Positions 1 through 9,572 of a stretch of 39,862 nt of DNA are shown here, one piece after another; positions within the stretch are counted from its first letter, which is position 1, and every line of letters begins with the position of its first letter. The notes beneath the pieces are model-generated. The model saw only the letters and a list, made by a program, of their open reading frames with translations, did not search any database and was not told the origin of the DNA. A program made the position numbers and the translations under genes. The stretch comes from Akkermansia muciniphila (lineage in GTDB: Bacteria > Verrucomicrobiota > Verrucomicrobiia > Verrucomicrobiales > Akkermansiaceae): assembly GCA_945890645.1 (NCBI GenBank), contig CAMDCV010000038.1, positions 1 to 39,862 of the forward strand, read 5' to 3'.

Positions 1-142
1 GGTTGTGCACGATACATGCCACTCTGTTACGTGAGAGGTGCACGGATTTTTGCGACGAAATGTGCAATTCCGTGCATTTGTGTGAGGCAATCATGCCAGC
101 ATCGATTGATAGCTAAAGGCTTTTCGCGTTATTCAGGAAGCT

Positions 143-649
143 CTAATTATTGCCAATGGATAATTCCACCGCGTTAAGGTCGATGTTCCCGATCCAGTCA
201 ACCCCGGCCGTTAATGTCTGGTTGATCGTTGTGCCCGGACCGTTGTCGCCCCCGCTCCAGCCTACGACTTGTGCAACGGTACCGACCGCGCCGCCGTAGT
301 CTCCGCCGATTTGCAGGACGGCGGCGGTGGCAGGGGTTGTCGGCTGAGGATCCAGATAAATGAGCAAGTCCGAAGTCCAACTGTCCGACACGGCGGAGTC
401 GAGTCTTATGGCAGCGGAAATCGACCTGACGATCGAGCCTGGTGGCAGTGCTCCCTTGGCGATCCATTGTTTAAAACCGGTAGTGCCCGTCGGAATGGTC
501 GTGCCTGCATTCTGAGGTCCAAAATTGTAGGTGTTAGTGGTGGTAATCGCTTGCGCGCTTCCGGGCGTAAAACCCGCCGCCAGCGCGAGCGCCAGTGCGA
601 GGTGTGTGAGAGCCTTTCTCATAGGCTTGCTGATATCTGATGTTTTCAT
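143..649 (-). CDS. small secreted protein of unknown function
   Basis: A 168-residue protein that I do not recognise. An export signal is clear: a basic stretch (SKPMRKA) is followed by an alanine/leucine-rich core and an AQA cleavage-like site near residue 34. An internal ATG at position 622 (residue 10) would give a tighter signal peptide and is an equally good start; neither start has a clear ribosome binding site. The mature part is rich in Gly, Thr, Asn and Asp with alternating hydrophobic residues, as in a secreted beta-sandwich domain. It resembles the body of a PEP-CTERM surface protein, but it ends in ELSIGNN with no sorting tail, and no tail is encoded in the same frame past the stop. 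It is either a complete soluble secreted protein or a truncated surface protein. The coding call rests on the signal peptide and uninterrupted frame. Confidence 0.65.
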   Translation of the reverse strand: MKTSDISKPMRKALTHLALALALAAGFTPGSAQAITTTNTYNFGPQNAGTTIPTGTTGFKQWIAKGALPPGSIVRSISAAIRLDSAVSDSWTSDLLIYLDPQPTTPATAAVLQIGGDYGGAVGTVAQVVGWSGGDNGPGTTINQTLTAGVDWIGNIDLNAVELSIGNN

Positions 650-812
650 AAATGTTTATTGTGTTTTTTACTGAGCTTCTTTCAACGGTGATTTGGGGAG
701 TATTGGCGGGCCTATGGATAAAAAGACAATCTATGCCAAAAATTATTAAAAATACAATTACTCAAAAAATGTTGAGAAGGGAAGAAAATTCTATCACAAA
801 TTGCATTCATCG

Positions 813-1523
813 TCATGGCGGCGGCGCTGCCACAACGGTATCTACGATGGTGCTGATCGTGGGTTGGAGGGCGCCAGGGGTGGCGTAGATGATAAAAATC
901 CGTCGGCTGGCGTTGAGAAACTGCAGTTGACGCTCGGCGAAAGCCACCCATGCGCCGCCTTGCTGGTAATAAAAATTTGTTTGCGCCATGTGGAACTCAT
1001 TGACCTTCTGAACGCGTGGCACCGCGGTGATTTTGCCCGGATTGATCGGCAGTTTGTGCTCGCCGGCTTGGATGGCGGTCTCCACGTTGATCAGGGAAAG
1101 GGCGCGCGATTCACCAGGGGGAAAGGCTTTTTCGGAATCATCGAGCACCACCATGCGGTAGGCCGGTTTGGCGTTGGCGGGAGCGGGTAGGATAATGACT
1201 ATCGCCCGCTTGGTGTTCGGCGGCAGGGTGACGCTGGCGGCTAAACTCGCTGCGGGGTTCTCAGGATCGATGGTGGCTTTGTCATGCAGCACCAGCGTGC
1301 CATTGACCGGCAGCATCAACAAGGGCTGGGTTAGGTCCTGAGGGCGAAAAATGATTTGGTTCAAGGCTCCGGATGGATCGGGGTAAAATAGATCGGCATT
1401 TGGTTTCACGGGATCGTGCAATACGGCGCGAATCATCACTGGCGACGGCTTTTCTTTTTCTTGAGCTTGGCCGACAAGGATCAGTCCGGCGACGGTGAGA
1501 ATGACGAATAATTTGGCGAACAT
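813..1523 (-). CDS. secreted protein encoded directly behind the Verru_Chthon A-like gene
   Basis: A 236-residue exported protein of unknown function. Starting at the ATG at 1523, residues 1-20 form a signal peptide (MFAKLFVILTVAGLILVGQA). A TTG nine bases further upstream is also in frame and would overlap the stop codon of the preceding gene. The mature part has a beta-rich look with phrases such as PLLMLPVNGTLVLHD and a Pro-rich C-terminus (AAPPP). The gene lies 5 bases behind the large pilin-like gene on the same strand, so the two are very probably co-transcribed and may act together at the cell envelope. No catalytic motif is visible. A role as periplasmic partner of the pilin-like protein is inferred from position only. 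Confidence 0.75.
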   Translation of the reverse strand: MFAKLFVILTVAGLILVGQAQEKEKPSPVMIRAVLHDPVKPNADLFYPDPSGALNQIIFRPQDLTQPLLMLPVNGTLVLHDKATIDPENPAASLAASVTLPPNTKRAIVIILPAPANAKPAYRMVVLDDSEKAFPPGESRALSLINVETAIQAGEHKLPINPGKITAVPRVQKVNEFHMAQTNFYYQQGGAWVAFAERQLQFLNASRRIFIIYATPGALQPTISTIVDTVVAAPPP

Positions 1524-1528
1524 GAGAA

Positions 1529-4500
1529 TCAAATTTCATTTTTCGATAGCCAGCGGAAGGAAACTAACTTCATGCGGCGTCCGAAGGTCTTATTAGCAGG
1601 TGAGGCTGAAGTTTCCACTGCGGCATTGAGTGAGGGGCGATCGGCGGGATCGACGTATTCCGGTAGGCGCTGGACGACGGCCTCGGCGTAGGCGCGGGCG
1701 GTAACTTTCCCTGCGGCATCCACGGCTTCGCCATAGGTGCGGACGACGAAGGTATCGCCGCGCACTGTGGCGGTTGGTTCGAGGATGCGGAGCAGATCAC
1801 CTTGGCTGATCCAGCCGGGAGCACCAGCGGCGGGATTGCCTGTAGTGGCTTGCGGGGAGGTGTAGTTGTAGAGCTTGGCATTGGTCAAATCCGCGGTGGT
1901 GATGGGGACTTGGTTCAAAAACGAGTTGAGAGTCGTGGCATCTTGTTTTTCATTGATCTCGGCTTTGGTGATGGCGGCTTCTAGCGCACCGCTCACGGTC
2001 AATGGGCCGCTCGCACCTACGCGGCGGTTGACGAACTCCGACATCGATAAAAACGGACCCCGCTCCCGCACCTCGGCTACAATTTTCACCGCGAGTGTCT
2101 CGATTTCGACATCGGTGAGTTCGCGGTAGCCATTCCAGGCGTTAGCGCGTTGGTTGTCGATTTTGGTGGCATCCAGCGCGGCGGCGGGATTGGCTCCTCC
2201 ATTGACGAGCGACATGGCGGTGATCGGCACGCCGGTGGATTTCTTGATTTCCAATCCGGCAGAGCGCGCCCAGAGGGTGGCAACGTCACTTTTGTTCATT
2301 GAGGAAAGCATCGCTTTCCATGCCTGCACGCTGGTGGAGTTGACATTGAAGGGCCCACGAATCATCTGATACTCGGCAGCGGTTTTGTAGGCCGTGCCAT
2401 TCGGTTTGCCTGAGGCGAAAAGCTCGGCTTTGGCGCTGTCCACGGTTTTGCCGTTAGGCAGGTAGGGCTGAAAGGCTTGTGCGGCCAGTGGCGTGGTGCC
2501 TTTCATAAATTGCTCAAATACCGCAGCGGGGTTCGCAGTGCCCCGGGTGGCAAATGTCGAGAAATAGAAGCGGTCATAGAGCGCATGATTGGCCAGCACG
2601 GAGTGATCTAACATCGGGGTACTGGTGACGCTCGTATTGGTCTCGATCACCTTATTTGCGGACATCAACGGATGAAGAAGGGAATTGCTCACGGGCTGAA
2701 CGAATTGCGGCAGATAGCTGGTAGTGAGAGCATTCGATCGGCGGAAATCAGCAATGGTCTGGAGCGCGCCGGAGGGAACTTCGAGATAGCTGCCGGATTT
2801 GATGCCGGTAGTGGTTTTGTTACCGCTGAGGGAAGGGACTCGATTCGCGGCATCCACATCCATGTAATCTTGGAAGTCCCCTTTGCTCAAAAAGGGCTGG
2901 AAATTGAGCTCATAGGCATGAATGCCCGGCTTTTCCGTGGCGAGATTCGATGTGAAATTCGAGCGTGATGGGTTGTGGAAAAGAAAGGGTTTTCCTGCTA
3001 GGCGTCCGTCCTTGAGGAGGTTAGTCATTGGGCTTTCATTTCCGCTCTTCGTGCGCTTACCGGTTTCATAGACGCCGCCGTTAGTCGTGCGAGAATAGGC
3101 AGAGAAAATGGCGAAGGGATGGACGAATGAGCCCTGACTGGAATAGGTCGTGCCGGGGGGGGCTGCGAATTCGCTCGCTGCAAAGGATCCTACGGGCGGA
3201 TAGCGATACACTCGGTTGTCGAACAGGTTCTGCAAGGTGGATTCATCCTTGTAATCAAACTGGAGCTTTGCAATAGGCTGGAGCGCGCTACTTGACGTGG
3301 CTTGGATTTGGGCGGAAACCGCGAAAGATGGATCAGCCGAGGTGGGGTTGACGGTGGAATCACTCACATACCAATAGGGCCTCACGATTTTGTATTCGAG
3401 GAAGAACCGATCGGTGGTGGTAGAGTCTGAAATTTTCGGGCTGGTGTTTGTATCTCGCAGCAATGTGAACGGGTGACCTCTCCAGGCTCCGGGGAAGTAG
3501 TTTGGTTTCCCCGTTATGTTTGTTCCCGTGGGGTAGTTCGCACTGCGGAAACTACTGATTGTCACCGCAGAGACCTCAAATCCAAGTCCGGGAGTAAAAA
3601 CGGGTTTTGCCTTGATGACGTTAAGGAGATCGCCTTCCCAATCAAACCCTACCGCATTTGAACCACTTTTGGTGTCCTGATCAAACGATGAGTTCGGCGG
3701 CAAGGTGGGTCCGCATACGATGGTTTGTCCGGGTCTCAAGACCATAGGTCCGGAGATCGTTGCATTGTTTTTTAGAGTGTCATCCGTGGCCCAATTGGCG
3801 ATGGATAGAGTAAAACGCTTGTCGTTGCGGGCCAGCTCCCCTGTTTCCGGATTTTTATGACCTTGGTATGCCATCGTATTGTAGCTCTCAAAAGTTCCGG
3901 GGATGACGCTTTGGGAAACTGCTCCACCACCGGAACCATTTTCGAACATGAAATTGAAACCGATCGGAATATTCCGGAATTCCACCTGCATCTTGTGGAA
4001 GGAGATGTTAACGTTGTAAGGATTATGAAGGGTGACTACGGGAGTCACAATCAATGTCACCATGTGATCATAAGTTCCTCCGGCACTACTCGCATTTTGA
4101 ATCCAATGAGCCATGTTGCTCAAGGGTCTAGCCACAACGCTGAAAATTGTATCGACCTTGGCAATGACGGGTGCCGGACTAAAGGCAGTAGGAACCAGAG
4201 CGGAAGAAATGGAGGCTTGGTTTAAGGTCGTACGCGGGCTAGTCTCGATGTTGGCAAGGCTCCTGAAAGAATTATAGTAACTGGCCAAGGCACTCCAGTT
4301 GGGATCGGAAATGCCGGTGATGCCATGCGTGGATTGGTAGAGTTTCTTGCCGGTGAATTCGGTCGGCAGAGTGTTGACGGTGGAAGAACCCATCTCGAAC
4401 ATGGAGGATAAATCCTGCTTGAGTCCTCCGCCGCGCACGTCGGCCACGACACCAAAAGAATAGGGTGAGATGTCATTGCGAAGCGGCTTGATCTTTCCTT

Positions 4501-5320
4501 TCGCTTGATCGAGGAGTTCGACTTGTTCAAGATCGATGATTTTACCAGATGAGGCTGTGGCTTTGACAAAATCGGCAGGTAAAAAATCGGTGGGAAGCAT
4601 GTCTAACAGAGTGCCGTCGGGGCCTTTGATGACCGATGGATCGGGACGATGGCCGGCAAGCAGGGCGCGCTTTTGAGCGAGGGTCGTATTCTGGCTGGGA
4701 TCACGGTACAGATTGATGCGAGCTTTCACGGATTCATCGGCCACATGCCATGCATAAGAGCCCTGCACTTTGTTGTCCCGGGAGACGGGCACCAGACCAG
4801 CGGTCGCCTTCGCGGCATCGGTCGCATTGGTGCCGAGTGATCCCGTGCCCACTAATTCGACGGTCTTGCCCGTCCACGGGTTCGTGGCAAAATCACGGGT
4901 CTTGGGAGCTGACAAATCGCTACTGGATACCAGCCAACGGCGGAAGCGGTTGGTTTTTTCGGCCGTATAGTCCGGCGCGGCGTTTGGATTAAAGTCCCAC
5001 CACGATTCCCACACTCCCGTGGTGTTGGGTTTCGCAACAGTCGTCGATGCCGTAGCGAGGATTTCCGACGTGGCGGTGATCGCACGGTCAGGACCTGCGT
5101 ATTTTTGTAACTCGCCAATCGCAAGCAGGAGAGCCAATTTGGCATTTGCCTGCGCCTCGGCCTGGGCCATGCCTTGCGTGCTATTGCGCAGCGTCACCGA
5201 TGAGAGACCCAACAATGCCACCGCGATCATGGTAAGCAGCATGAGCATCGAAATCGTCACGATCAAAGTAAAGCCCTCTTCCTTCTGGCGGATGGCTGGT
5301 TTGTTCGGTAATAACTTCAT
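1529..5320 (-). CDS. Verru_Chthon cassette protein A-like giant pilin-like protein
   Basis: A 1263-residue protein. The N-terminus is a type IV prepilin-like signal: a short basic leader, then the cleavage context EEGFTL at residues 14-19, then a hydrophobic helix (LMLLTMIAVALLGLSSV). This is followed by a polar helix rich in Ala and Gln (QGMAQAEAQANAKLALL), as in pilin N-termini. Unlike classical pilins, residue 5 after the cleavage site is Val instead of Glu. The long middle region is Ser/Thr/Asn/Pro-rich. The C-terminus (RTYGEAVDAAGKVTARAYAE, then VVQRLPEYVDPADRP) matches what I remember of the TIGR02600 family, 'Verru_Chthon cassette protein A', which is about 1300 residues and normally sits in a four-gene cassette with pilin-like proteins B, C and D. 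Those partners are not visible here. The frame is open for another 76 codons upstream, but the ATG at 5320 gives the proper prepilin leader. Confidence 0.82.
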   Translation of the reverse strand: MKLLPNKPAIRQKEEGFTLIVTISMLMLLTMIAVALLGLSSVTLRNSTQGMAQAEAQANAKLALLLAIGELQKYAGPDRAITATSEILATASTTVAKPNTTGVWESWWDFNPNAAPDYTAEKTNRFRRWLVSSSDLSAPKTRDFATNPWTGKTVELVGTGSLGTNATDAAKATAGLVPVSRDNKVQGSYAWHVADESVKARINLYRDPSQNTTLAQKRALLAGHRPDPSVIKGPDGTLLDMLPTDFLPADFVKATASSGKIIDLEQVELLDQAKGKIKPLRNDISPYSFGVVADVRGGGLKQDLSSMFEMGSSTVNTLPTEFTGKKLYQSTHGITGISDPNWSALASYYNSFRSLANIETSPRTTLNQASISSALVPTAFSPAPVIAKVDTIFSVVARPLSNMAHWIQNASSAGGTYDHMVTLIVTPVVTLHNPYNVNISFHKMQVEFRNIPIGFNFMFENGSGGGAVSQSVIPGTFESYNTMAYQGHKNPETGELARNDKRFTLSIANWATDDTLKNNATISGPMVLRPGQTIVCGPTLPPNSSFDQDTKSGSNAVGFDWEGDLLNVIKAKPVFTPGLGFEVSAVTISSFRSANYPTGTNITGKPNYFPGAWRGHPFTLLRDTNTSPKISDSTTTDRFFLEYKIVRPYWYVSDSTVNPTSADPSFAVSAQIQATSSSALQPIAKLQFDYKDESTLQNLFDNRVYRYPPVGSFAASEFAAPPGTTYSSQGSFVHPFAIFSAYSRTTNGGVYETGKRTKSGNESPMTNLLKDGRLAGKPFLFHNPSRSNFTSNLATEKPGIHAYELNFQPFLSKGDFQDYMDVDAANRVPSLSGNKTTTGIKSGSYLEVPSGALQTIADFRRSNALTTSYLPQFVQPVSNSLLHPLMSANKVIETNTSVTSTPMLDHSVLANHALYDRFYFSTFATRGTANPAAVFEQFMKGTTPLAAQAFQPYLPNGKTVDSAKAELFASGKPNGTAYKTAAEYQMIRGPFNVNSTSVQAWKAMLSSMNKSDVATLWARSAGLEIKKSTGVPITAMSLVNGGANPAAALDATKIDNQRANAWNGYRELTDVEIETLAVKIVAEVRERGPFLSMSEFVNRRVGASGPLTVSGALEAAITKAEINEKQDATTLNSFLNQVPITTADLTNAKLYNYTSPQATTGNPAAGAPGWISQGDLLRILEPTATVRGDTFVVRTYGEAVDAAGKVTARAYAEAVVQRLPEYVDPADRPSLNAAVETSASPANKTFGRRMKLVSFRWLSKNEI

Positions 5321-5579
5321 AAGACAAACGCGGAACTTAATTTGGTACATTCTACATAACTGCATATACTTTGCAATCACAAAAATAAATTTTACGCAAT
5401 TGGGCGGGGGCTTCAGCTTCGTCAGCTCGGACCGTAGCCATGGGCCTTGAAATGATGAGGCAGGCAGTAAGGAAAGGAGGAAAAGAAAAAGAGGCTTGGA
5501 GCAGATTTCCGAATACGGGGTGAGTTGACGGGATGTTTCCGTCGGCACATCTTTTGTCGGAGATTGAATTTGCTGGCTT

Positions 5580-5834
5580 TTACGCTGCTGGCTTCATGTG
5601 AAATTCGTTTTTTGTGAAGTGCTCGCCCCTGAGAACGTAGCATTCCGAAGGCTGGGCAACGTCCGTGGTCTTGAGGAAACGAGCCTTCTTGATCTGCATG
5701 GTTGCCTTATCCAGCGCGAGTCGGAAGTCCCATCCTGAGACTGAACCGAGTGATATCCCATTCGTGTTACTCGTGGGAAAAATGCCATTGATTTCTCCTA
5801 GTATCTCCCGAACGGCTGATCCGTGCCAGCACCG
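5580..5834 (-). pseudogene. short open frame or gene fragment, unknown
   Basis: This minus-strand frame is open from about 5834 down to a TAA at 5580-5582. It reads like protein in its last 70 residues, with phrases such as GWDFRLALDKAT, ARFLKTTDVAQPSECYVLRG and HFTKNEFHMKP. The only ATG, at 5699, would give just 39 residues. I do not recognise a family. It could be the 3' end of a decayed gene or a very small gene upstream of the pilin-like operon. It overlaps the plus-strand helix-turn-helix remnant by about 40 bases, which fits a junction of two decayed sequences. Confidence 0.25.
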
Positions 5835-6001
5835 TCAAGCTACGCCTGAAAGAGCTCATCGAAATAGGCTCCCTCGTGCCGAAAGGACATGGGCGCGGGG
5901 CGTATTATGTGAGGATGGCGGGAAATTTTTCGAGGCAAATTGGATTTTCGATCCTACTTCGTCCCGCTCAAGACTACGAAGGACAAGTTTTTGATTTGTA
6001 G
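5792..6001 (+). pseudogene. remnant of a winged-helix DNA-binding C-terminus
   Basis: Between 5792 and the TAG at 5999-6001 one plus-strand frame reads as the C-terminal part of a winged helix-turn-helix: a Ser/Thr-Val-Lys helix start (RASTVKLRLKELIEIGSLV), then a wing (PKGHGRGAYYVR). This pattern is typical of the DNA-binding tail in Fic-type or RecG-like regulators. There is no start codon and an in-frame stop lies directly upstream (5789-5791), so the N-terminal part is missing. It is most simply a decayed gene end. The family is guessed from a short pattern only. Confidence 0.35.
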
Positions 6002-6008
6002 AGGCAAA

Positions 6009-9000
6009 TTACTTTTTCCCTAAGTTGTGCGTCGCCTCGGCGAAGGCTTTGCCGATGGGGGCCAAGATCTTGGCGGCACCGAGGTAGTGGTAGCCGCCGT
6101 TCGAGACACCTTTCAGACGTTTCCATTCGGCAGTGGTGAATTTTTTTGCCATGTGTTTCATTTTGTTTTCCTGGGAGTCGTCTTTTTCTTCGGCTACCTT
6201 GGCATCGACTTCGGGCCAGGCGGCTTCCATGCGTTCTTGGAGTTCTTGCAGTTCGTCGTCCCAGAACGGGGCGGTGGGCACGGCCATGACGTTGCCTTTG
6301 AATTCTGGTAGCGTTGCCACATTCTTCTGGGCCTCACGGAAATGCTTCTGCGTGCCAGGAGTCTTGTCCACCTTCTCGCCGTCAATTCCCATCACGCCGA
6401 TGACGAAGGGTAACTTGGGTGCCGCTAGATCCTTGCGCACGTCGCGGATGAGCTGAGCCAGCAAAGTACTATAGAGATCGTAGCCGCCGGGTTGATCGCC
6501 TTTTTCATAGGTCCAGTCCGAGACCAAATCATTGAAGCCTTGGAACCAGACGAAGCCGGCTAGTTCGTAGCCCTGCTTTTCATCGTATTCCGGCACCACG
6601 CGTTTGATGTCGCCTAACACTTTTTTAACATGCTCCATCATCGCTCGGTAATAAACACCCGTGGCCTCGATCTTCTCGGCCTTACTTTTTTCGATGTCAT
6701 CTCCCCTCTCCTTGAACTTACCGAGTTCAAAATCGCTCCAAACGTAAGGACCAGATCCTGGCGGACGGAAGTCTGTGTGCAGGCTCCTTCCACCCCATGC
6801 TGTCTTAATGATGAGAACTGGATCACCGAGTTTTTCCATGAAGATGCCGAAGGTGAATTCGGGACCGATTTTGTCATCCGGCGCGCCGAAACCGGCCGTA
6901 AGTTTTCCGGTCTTTTCTGTTAGATCGGAATAAGCATCGCCGAGGCAGCCGATGGAGGAAATCCAGACCTTGTCACAAACTTTCGGTTTACCGTCAGCTC
7001 CGAGCATTTCCTTGAGAAGCGGCGCGGTTTTGCGATCGGCCGCCATGGAGTCAAAGGTGGAAATCGCCGCATGGCCCTGCATGTTCGATTGTCCAGCGAG
7101 GATATACACTTTCAGTGGCTTGCCCTGAGCGCCGGGCTTGCTGGTGCTGCTTGTCGTTTCTTGTGCGGTTTGTTTCGCGATGTAATCTTTGAGAGTGATG
7201 AGCTTCGGTTCGTCGGTACTGGCTTCGATGTCGGCGATGGCCTTGATGAGGATTTTTTGGTTGTTGCTGGGTTCTTGTCCTTCCTCGCGCTTTTGCAGAT
7301 CGCGGCCCAGTTTTTTCAGGGCGGGCAGCATTTCGCGGGCGCTTTTGCCGTAGCGCAGGAGGTAGTTCATGCGCGGTTGCAATTCCAGCCCCCAGCGCCA
7401 CTCGATGCTGGAAACGCAGAGCAGCATGCCCTCGCGGATGTGGCGTTGCGTGAGGATGTCGAGGCCACCTTGGCGGATGTCATCGCCCCACATTTCGTTG
7501 GTGGGGGCGAGCGTTTGAACGGCGTTGGCAAGGGTGGGCAGGAGAGGCGCGAGGTCGCGATCACTGAGCTTGCGGAGTGCGGGAATGACAGCAGCGCGCA
7601 CAACGCTGTCGTCATTTTCCAAAAAGGATTTCATGACCGTGAGGAGCTGCTTGCGATCCACTCCTTCGAGGGAATCGGAAAGGAGGCTGACTGGCTCGCT
7701 ATTGCCCGGATAGGGAGAAAACAAAGCGCGAGAGGTGGCGCGCTGGTGCATGCGGCGTGGGTCGGCAGGCGTTGTTTGGAGGGAAATGGCCAGCAGTTCT
7801 GTGGCGCTTTCTTTATCACCGAGGCGGGTGAGAGCTTCGGCAGCGAGACACTGGAGCCAGGAGTCGGGATCCTTGAGGGCCGCACGCAATGAAGGCAAGG
7901 CACTTGTCCCATTCTTGCCGAGGCGCCCGAGGGCTTCGACGGCACCGTAGCGGGCGTAGCGATCATTTCCGGTGAGCATTTCCAGCAGCGCGGGAGCGAA
8001 ATTTCCCCCGCGTTTGCCGATGGCTTCCGCTGATTGATAGCGCATGGCGGGCGACCAACTCTTCAAGCCATCGAGGAGCTCTTCGTCGTGTCGTTTGTAG
8101 TAGCCGTTTCGTTCGCCTTCGGGGTAGCGGTCGCGTCCGGCGACAATGACGGGCTTCACTTCATCGGGACTCAAAGCAGGTGCGACAGATGGCTTTTTCC
8201 CGAGGATGTGCAGGCTCTTTTGATAGAGACCGAAAGAGAGCAGATAACCGCCGGTGAGGTCCCAATCGTTGTAGTTGTTGTTTTCGTCACCCGCTTCGAT
8301 TTGCTGATAGACGAAGGCGCCTTTCCAGTTGCGGGAGAGATCGTAATACCATGCCTGTTCCTTGAGATACGCGCCCGTAGCATGGGGACCACTGCGCGAG
8401 GCGCCAGGGATGGCCCAGAGCATGTTCCAGAAATTTCCGCAATGTCCCTGCTCGCGGTGATCATAGGCGGCGGTGGCCATTTTGGAGTTGAAGGCGGTGG
8501 CTTCGTGGTCGCCGAGAACGTCGAACAACACAGCGGCACAGGAAGATTTTCCGTTGTCGTCATGGGCATTGCCCCAGGGAGGGTGATCGCCGTAGGGGAT
8601 GGCTCCTTTGTCCACATAGTAGCGCAAAAATGTCGCCGATTTCTCAATGGCCTTGTCCAAGGCGGGATCGCTGACGCCAGCCTCGCGGGCGAGAACGAAA
8701 GAGATGGTCATCGGCAAGCCGATTACGTTCATGCCACCGTAGCCTTCGGAATGTCCGTTGGCTAATGCGGGAGCGTGTCCCCACATGCCATTCATGCACT
8801 GGTTTTTCACGCCGCGCATGGTGACTAGTTTCAATTCGGATAATGCCGATTTTTTTTCAGTGGCGAGCGCATATTCGCTGAGGAAGAGATTTCCATAGGC
8901 GATATACCAGTTCCATGTGTCTTCGTTTTGCACGGATTCCTCAACTTTTTTGGCGTATTTGCCGAGCGTTGAGTGATGTTTTTTGTCGCCGCTGGCGAGC

Positions 9001-9542
9001 AGCGCGAGGGCATTGAGGTGGTCGGGGATATCGGCGTTTTCAAAGCCTCTCTCTTCGATGAGTCGGCAGCCCTGCTCGAAGATCGCCTTTGATTTCGGGC
9101 AATCGTAGGGAGCGGTAGCGCTGTAGGCGCCGAGGACTTGCAGTTTGAGTTCGACCGAGGATGTTTTGCCTTCGCGCCAGATGGTGAGAGGAAGGATGCC
9201 GGTTTTCTCTTCCGCCGCAGCGATGGCGTGACCAAAGCTGCGACGCGCATCGTCGGCGAATGGCTTGCCAAAGACGCCGAGGATCACATCGTTCACTTGC
9301 AGAATGCCATCGGCGGGAGATCCTTTGTCCACGGCGGTGATGATGATTTGCCGGGACGCGGCAGTGAGGTCCTCGTGGCGGAAATACATCCATCCGCGCA
9401 GGCCCGTGGGGCCGAGGAGCCAATCGTGCGATCCATCGGACTTGCCGCCGGTGGTGAAATCTGGGATCGGCGGGCTATCGGCTGCTTTCACTGGCGAAAG
9501 GAAGCCGCCTAAAAGCAAGGCGATGAGGAAGGTGTGTTTCAT
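6009..9542 (-). CDS. exported PDZ / DUF6288-like / HEAT-repeat / SASA esterase fusion protein
   Basis: A 1177-residue exported protein with a signal peptide at residues 1-20 (AL-rich, cleaved after VKA). Residues about 47-130 form a PDZ-like fold (GLRGWMYFRH, then KGSPADGILQVNDVILGV). The next ~330 residues resemble the DUF6288 family of Verrucomicrobia and contain Trp/Gly/His-rich alpha-helical stretches such as GHCGNFWNMLWAI. Residues about 480-590 are HEAT-like repeats (RYGAVEALGRLG, LAAEALTRLG). From about residue 808 there is a sialate O-acetylesterase-like SASA domain with the nucleophile motif GQSNM (Ser819), WGGRSLHTDFRPP, a QGFND block and the C-terminal GGYHYLG block that supplies the likely catalytic His. 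The gene starts 30 bases behind the stand-alone SASA gene and is probably co-transcribed with it. The first 800 residues match the architecture of the gene at 27241-29637. The likely role is deacetylation of acetylated glycans outside the cytoplasm; the substrate is unknown. Confidence 0.85.
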   Translation of the reverse strand: MKHTFLIALLLGGFLSPVKAADSPPIPDFTTGGKSDGSHDWLLGPTGLRGWMYFRHEDLTAASRQIIITAVDKGSPADGILQVNDVILGVFGKPFADDARRSFGHAIAAAEEKTGILPLTIWREGKTSSVELKLQVLGAYSATAPYDCPKSKAIFEQGCRLIEERGFENADIPDHLNALALLASGDKKHHSTLGKYAKKVEESVQNEDTWNWYIAYGNLFLSEYALATEKKSALSELKLVTMRGVKNQCMNGMWGHAPALANGHSEGYGGMNVIGLPMTISFVLAREAGVSDPALDKAIEKSATFLRYYVDKGAIPYGDHPPWGNAHDDNGKSSCAAVLFDVLGDHEATAFNSKMATAAYDHREQGHCGNFWNMLWAIPGASRSGPHATGAYLKEQAWYYDLSRNWKGAFVYQQIEAGDENNNYNDWDLTGGYLLSFGLYQKSLHILGKKPSVAPALSPDEVKPVIVAGRDRYPEGERNGYYKRHDEELLDGLKSWSPAMRYQSAEAIGKRGGNFAPALLEMLTGNDRYARYGAVEALGRLGKNGTSALPSLRAALKDPDSWLQCLAAEALTRLGDKESATELLAISLQTTPADPRRMHQRATSRALFSPYPGNSEPVSLLSDSLEGVDRKQLLTVMKSFLENDDSVVRAAVIPALRKLSDRDLAPLLPTLANAVQTLAPTNEMWGDDIRQGGLDILTQRHIREGMLLCVSSIEWRWGLELQPRMNYLLRYGKSAREMLPALKKLGRDLQKREEGQEPSNNQKILIKAIADIEASTDEPKLITLKDYIAKQTAQETTSSTSKPGAQGKPLKVYILAGQSNMQGHAAISTFDSMAADRKTAPLLKEMLGADGKPKVCDKVWISSIGCLGDAYSDLTEKTGKLTAGFGAPDDKIGPEFTFGIFMEKLGDPVLIIKTAWGGRSLHTDFRPPGSGPYVWSDFELGKFKERGDDIEKSKAEKIEATGVYYRAMMEHVKKVLGDIKRVVPEYDEKQGYELAGFVWFQGFNDLVSDWTYEKGDQPGGYDLYSTLLAQLIRDVRKDLAAPKLPFVIGVMGIDGEKVDKTPGTQKHFREAQKNVATLPEFKGNVMAVPTAPFWDDELQELQERMEAAWPEVDAKVAEEKDDSQENKMKHMAKKFTTAEWKRLKGVSNGGYHYLGAAKILAPIGKAFAEATHNLGKK

Positions 9543-9572
9543 GGAGGTGTTTTTTGGAGAGCTCGAACGGTG

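Noticed and set aside
1-142. Left edge of the window
   Set aside because: I see no gene start, terminator, repeat or RNA in these bases.
5321-5548. 76-codon N-terminal extension of the pilin-like protein
   Set aside because: It would bury the prepilin leader; the ATG at 5320 gives a standard short leader.
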